From Atherinomorus stipes (lineage: Eukaryota > Chordata > Actinopteri > Atheriniformes > Atherinidae), in the NCBI GenBank assembly GCA_023101725.1, contig JALJCO010010453.1, positions 530,501-594,500 of the forward strand: a stretch of DNA of 64,000 nt, given 5' to 3'. This document shows positions 40,233-46,200 of the stretch, piece by piece; position 1 is the stretch's first letter; each line of letters opens with the position of its first letter. The notes under the pieces were generated by a model. That model was not told the origin of the DNA. It worked only from the letters and a program-made list of their open reading frames with translations, and made no database searches. The translations under genes were made by a program, and so were the position numbers.

Positions 40233-43200
40233 AAAAACCCCCTTAAACTGCTCTGCTTCAACTGAAGCCCTTTCTTAAACTAAAGCCAGGATCAAACTAC
40301 ACGATTTTTTCCGTCGTTCACGATGGTCATATGTCACATTAACAGAAATTGTGTCATAAAATTGTAAGGGGTTGTGTTAATGTGAGAGTTGACACAATAA
40401 AGGGGATGCCAGAAAAAAAACAATCGGATGATCGCGGGGGGGTGTAAAAGAAGACAAGAAGAGGGAGGAGGGAAAGAAGCAGTTAATAATTAATTAGTTG
40501 GGTAGTATGATTAATTGATTTTTATATCTCTTATAGTGGAAAGTGGAGAAGAGATAACATTCCTTCAATAATTGTAACAAAAATAAATTGTTTGGGGTAA
40601 TTTTCCTGGTTCAAGTGGTTTGGGGGGGGGGGTTTTAAGTTAAATAAAAAGGAATAAATTCAAGAATGGGAAAAAAAGGCTTGGTTGTTATTTTTTAAAA
40701 AAGAGCTTTGAAAGAGAGAAACTGGGCTCTGATCAGCGCCGTTACTTCCCCCAGGGGGGATCCCCCCCGGGCCAAGGACCCCAAGGGCAAGGGAAGGCAA
40801 AACCATTAGGGTTACCAAAAGTTTGTTGTAAGGGGGGAAAGGTCAGGCGGCCCAAGTAAGGTTATTTTAAAAAAACTGCCATGAAGTGAAATAAAGTGTG
40901 TTGTTCTATAATAAAGGAAAAGGGGGGGTTCTCATCACATTATTTAATATCCTTCATTTGATAGGGGACGATGGAGGAAATTGAAAAAATATATAATATC
41001 ACACACGTATATAATGTGAGATCTGCGGAGTGCAGAAGAGTAGTGGTGTCTAGGTTCTGCCCAGAAGGGGTGTTGAGGGGTAAATTTATTTTAGAAGAAC
41101 ACGTATAGTGGGAGAGATGGGTGAGGAGAGGAGGAGGGATGGGGGGCATAATAGTTGCCAATTTAATGGGGGGAAAGTTTGGTTTGGTGGGGGGGTTTTA
41201 ATTAAAAAAAGGGAATTTTTTGGGGATTGGTAATGGATTAATTGGGGGGGTGACATATGTGTGCGTGTGTTGTGCTGTAATATACTGCTGATGATTATTA
41301 TTATTAATAATATAAATATTGTGGGGTGATGATTTGAGGAAATAATATAGTAATGTCTTATTGAGGGAATCCCCCCTTGGATGGTTGGGGGGGGTTAACC
41401 CTTGTGGAAAATAATTTGGCCACCCCAATTTTTGTTTTTCTTTTTTTTTTTTTCTGGGTGTACACGATGCCACAGCTCCATAAATCTCTGGGGCCCCCCG
41501 GGGAGGGACTGCGTCTCTCCTTCTTTCCTCCACTGTTGTTTGTGTACCTGCGACCTGAGCCCAACAGAAGGGGAGGAGGAGGAAGTGCTATCAATTGTTA
41601 ATGGAAATAAGGTGGGGTGCGGACGCCCCCCACAAAAAAAATTATAAAAAGATTCTGTACGCGTGTGTGGGCGTGGTGAGGGCCGCAGCGCTAGATGGTT
41701 AAGCGCTAATAGTGGGAGAGCGAAAGAGCCGCCCCACCCGTGGAGGGAGCGAGGGCGCGGAAGTGAGCGAGGGTGAGCCGCCCCCGGGGGCTACATCGGG
41801 CTAAAAACGGGAGAAAGACCCGGCTTTGACCAGGCTTTAGCAGAGATCTTTTAAATCTCACTTTGAAACATCGCTTGATTTTCTTCCAGTTTTTGGTAAC
41901 ATTTTTCAATTACATTCTGATACTGCCCTTATGAAAATAATTTTAAAGCATTTTGTAATGAATGTATTTAAGTTTTACTTGATAAACCTTATAATGTGCT
42001 ATAAAAACTTATCAATCAAGTGTCAATTTAAGGGGAGATGCTACAAATATATAAAATCTTAAATTGAGAAAGTTCGATTAGTACATAACCCTGATCACAG
42101 GTAAAAAAAAAAAAAAAGAAAGAAAACAAATGTTGACACACAACTAACAGAAAACATAAAATCCACCTTCAAGAATGAATGCCTCCAATGCCTCCTCATG
42201 GTGATGTTTTAGGCCCTGACACTGTTCTTCAGTCTGAAGAAAGAAAATTTCAGGGAAATTGATACTTTCCCCCCTCAGATAACTGACAAATAACATCATT
42301 GAAACATAATCTAATTTAGAATATTTGCAAATTATGCATTATAAAATCAGATGTGCATTATTTTAACTAAAATGATAACGTATAAGAAAATAAGAATCTA
42401 CCTATGTATTTCACACATTTTTTCCACTTCTCTGAAATTTAACATGTAACAAAAATGAAACACATAACATACAGAAAATATCCATCTCTGTGGTACTTTA
42501 TGCCTTTATCCAAGAAAGTGCATACTTGTATGGATGAAAAAAAATCATACAAAACTTTATAATATACATATTGCTTCACTTTTTCTGTTTTTGCCTATAA
42601 CTAACTGAAATCATAATCAAAAGTGCCAAACTGGCCAGAGACTTGTAAAATAGACACATACTGTCAATGTGACTAGGAAAAATGACAGTTAAACTATAGG
42701 AGGCCTTTTAAAATTCCAAGCTTGTTCTACACTTCAGGCAAAAGTTGTATAATTAATTGACCTACAGTATACAGTAACTATGCCTAAAGAAGTAAATCCA
42801 CTGTACCATGTTGGCTCTATCATTTTAGACTTTTGCTATATAGAATCTTGATTCACCTTCATGAATAAACCAGTGCATGAAAGAATAAAATGATATGTAC
42901 CCTTAATTGTTTTTAAAAGCTTAAAAGACTTTTCAAATTATTTTTTTGTTTATATATTAATGATTATATCATTATTGGGATGGTTTTTGGGGATGCGCAT
43001 GTATGTATGATTGTGATTAGGTGTTTGTTTTTAATTTGGTTGGGTTATTTGGGTATGTAAAGCCTTATTTTTGATAAGCTTTTTTAAAGATCAAAATTAT
43101 TCTAGTTTGATACTTGATTATTGCTGGTGTTGTTTAAAGCATTTTGTGCTACCCATTTTGTATGGAAAACACAACATGAATAGAATTTATAGATAATTGA

Positions 43201-46200
43201 TGTAAACTGATAATTTGCATTATCTATAATTGATGTTATTTGAGATTAGCAAAACTTTATAAGTTTGAGCTAATGATTTATGTTGTTATGAACCTACAGT
43301 AGATGTCAGAACATTTTCAGTAACATTAGATTTATTATTTTGCATAATATGATATTCTTCTGTCCTCCAGAATGTGCAGATTACTACTTTCTCCATGAGG
43401 ATAAGTGTGTGGATGAATGTCCTGAAGGATACTTTGGTAGTGAGAAACAACATGAGTGCATGCATTGTCATGCTGAATGTGCCTCATGCGACGGACCAGA
43501 CATTGATGACTGTACAGTTTGTCGCAACTTGAAAGCTGTCCGTTACAATGGAGAGTGTCTGTCTACATGTCCAAACAACACCTACTATGATAAGAAGACA
43601 AATGAATGCAGAGGTAGGGAAGTTGCAAACTGACCATACAATAATAATCGTACCGAATAATGAATCTATAAAAATGAAAAGTTTTTCTATTTCATGTCAC
43701 TTTTAAATGGCCATGTATAATGTTTTCTTATTTTCAGAGTGTGACAAGTCATGTCTGACCTGCTTAGGCCACGGACCCTCAAAATGCCTTAGCTGTGATT
43801 CCAACAGACAGATAGATGCCACTGGACACTGTGTGTGGTACAAAGAGTGCCCCCCGGACTCATACATGGACCAGAGACTGGAATGCAAGTCATGTCACAT
43901 GTTCTGTGACAGCTGTTCCGGTCCAGGAGAAGACCACTGCCTCAGCTGCAGCAAGACACGCTTCCTACTGAGTGAGTCATGAGCACCAGAGATGTTGTAA
44001 GTATGCATTCTAGTGCGTTTCTTATTTACTTTAAAGATCTTGACATGATGTCTGTGTCCATCAGATCACACCTGTGTGGAAAAGTGTCCTCTGGGTTACT
44101 ATGCTGAGGACAAAGAGCGTGTGTGTGAGCACTGCCACTTCAGCTGTGAGTCTTGTGTTGGCCATCACAGTGTACAGTGTGTCACATGCAAACCTGAATT
44201 TTTTAAGCATGGCAGCAGCTGTGTTGAAAGCTGTCCACTGAGGTTAGAAGACACACAACAGCCCAAAGAAAACCTCCCCACTTGTCTAGTGGTGCCTATC
44301 AACTAAACAGACACTCTCCCTCCTTTTCAGTTACTTTGGCAACATGACCGCCATGGTTTGTGAGCGATGTGATCCCTCCTGTACCAAGTGTTCAGGTGGT
44401 GGTAACAGAAACTGTCTGAGCTGCAGGGACAGCTACGTCCACATGAGGCCCTGGGGACAATGCTTGAAAAACTGCCCCGCAGGCTACTACAAGGCCAAGA
44501 AGTACCCATTCTGTAACAAATGTCACCCAACTTGCAAAACCTGCAGCGGTAAAGAAAGCCCGACTTGACTTATTTAGATTTCCCTTTCTTTGGTTTGAGA
44601 TGTGAAAGTTAAAGGGACTAGAGGCAGGAATTAAAAAAAAACCCAAACATGCATGTCCACTTTTTTAAATACTAATGAGTGATGAAGCGCTAAATACCAA
44701 AAAGAACGTTTCCACCCACATTTCTCTCCGTTGCCTTGAACAGGCTGTGTGCTGCAAAATGCGCTGCAATTCGGTGTCCAAATTTCCTGCGCTGCCCTGC
44801 GGACGTGACGTCAAATGACGCTACATCCGCAGTTTTGACACAGGAAGAAGACGGTCGCGGTAAATTCAAACACTGTAAGCGATAGTTATGGATTCTTCTG
44901 CTGACAGCAAACGATCCAGATCAACTGAAAGACACTAAAAAGTGTAACTACGAAGAAAAAGCGTAGTAAACAACATTATAGCTTCAGTTTGTGCACGCTC
45001 CCGTGACGACTTGGCTCGTGGCTGCAGTTACCTGAAGCGCCAGTCACGGCAGTTGCGAGTTTTGTTTCTTAATCTTGCCTCAAGTCCCTTTAAAAATATA
45101 TTAAGAAATCGAAACAGGAAGATGTGACCAACTTCTCTGTAGTAAAGCATGTATTCATTAGGCATCTTTTTTAAACTACCACTGAATGCTACTCATAAAT
45201 GTTGTGAAACATGTATGATATACTGTACTTCTGACGGGCTTTTGGATGAAGTTTTAATGTGGAAGCTCCAGTTCAGTCATGTGTTGTCATACTGTGCTTT
45301 GTATTGTGTCATTTTCCTTACAGGTGGGGGCGCTTTGGCTTGTCTGTCCTGTTATGACAACTTCCACTTTATGAGTGGCATCTGTGTCAACCCTTGTTAC
45401 GTAGGCTCCTATGCTGACTCCACAGGTTAAGAAGCTTATCTGTTTCCTGATTTTACAAGGAGTGTTTTTGTGTGTATTAAAATTAACTTTAAAGGTACAG
45501 TATGAAAAGAATCAAGGTCAATGGCAGAAAAATGTAATATATAACTCAAAACTGTTTCTATTGATGTGTAATCGCTGCACTAGAATAGCTGTTAAATGTT
45601 TATTTTCTTAGAATGAGTCATTTGTATCAACCTGCTGGGCGGTGCACTTATGGAGGCTACCATATTTGTTCCACAATTTTTACTACGGTGTCCCCGAATG
45701 GACAAAACAATGTTTGTGAAGTAAGAACCCTTTGAACTTTAAAACTGCTGTACCAGCTTTGTTTAATGGGAATTAGAGCACTGTTTGGGTTCAGTAATGT
45801 CTTAAAAGACATAAAAAGCAGTTACTCATAGTACAGTCATCACTACACCTGAGACCGCTGGATCCACTCACAGATGAAAACATCTTTATGTCTGGGGGAC
45901 GTTTGGCCACGAACAGCCACTAATGATTAAACAGTGCTTAGAATATGAAATCGTTTGAAAGAAAACATTTTTTCTGTCAAATACCCATCTTTACCACTAG
46001 ATGTCAGTAGTTCTTACGTACTGTGCCTTTAACATTCAATTCAAATAAATGAAACAGTAAAGTTGCAGTTTGGCTGAGCTTCTCTGCAAGATGTCAAGAC
46101 GTGTCTTAAGATCAAGTGTGTGAAGAGGAAGCTGCAGGCTCATGTGTGTTCTTTCATTACCCCAGGGTTCAGATAGTGATAAACCAAACTGCAAACCTTG

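Larger units (their letters stand above)
37275..43370 (+). other. pcsk5: pcsk5 intron, about 6.1 kb, dense with repeats and doubtful sequence
   Basis: Holds a LINE-like tail (37895-37940), a hAT MITE with a perfect target duplication (38659-39088), a C-rich tract (39097-39715), a G68 run (40164-40231), a poor-quality-looking stretch (40232-41842) and an ordinary AT-rich stretch up to the next exon. Exon w20 and w21 phases join correctly across it. Confidence 0.8.

Noticed and set aside
46150..46173. Upstream acceptor for exon w26 (after 46165)
   Set aside because: As the main site it would shift the frame and stop after three codons before the conserved last Cys-rich repeat; kept only as a possible alternative site.
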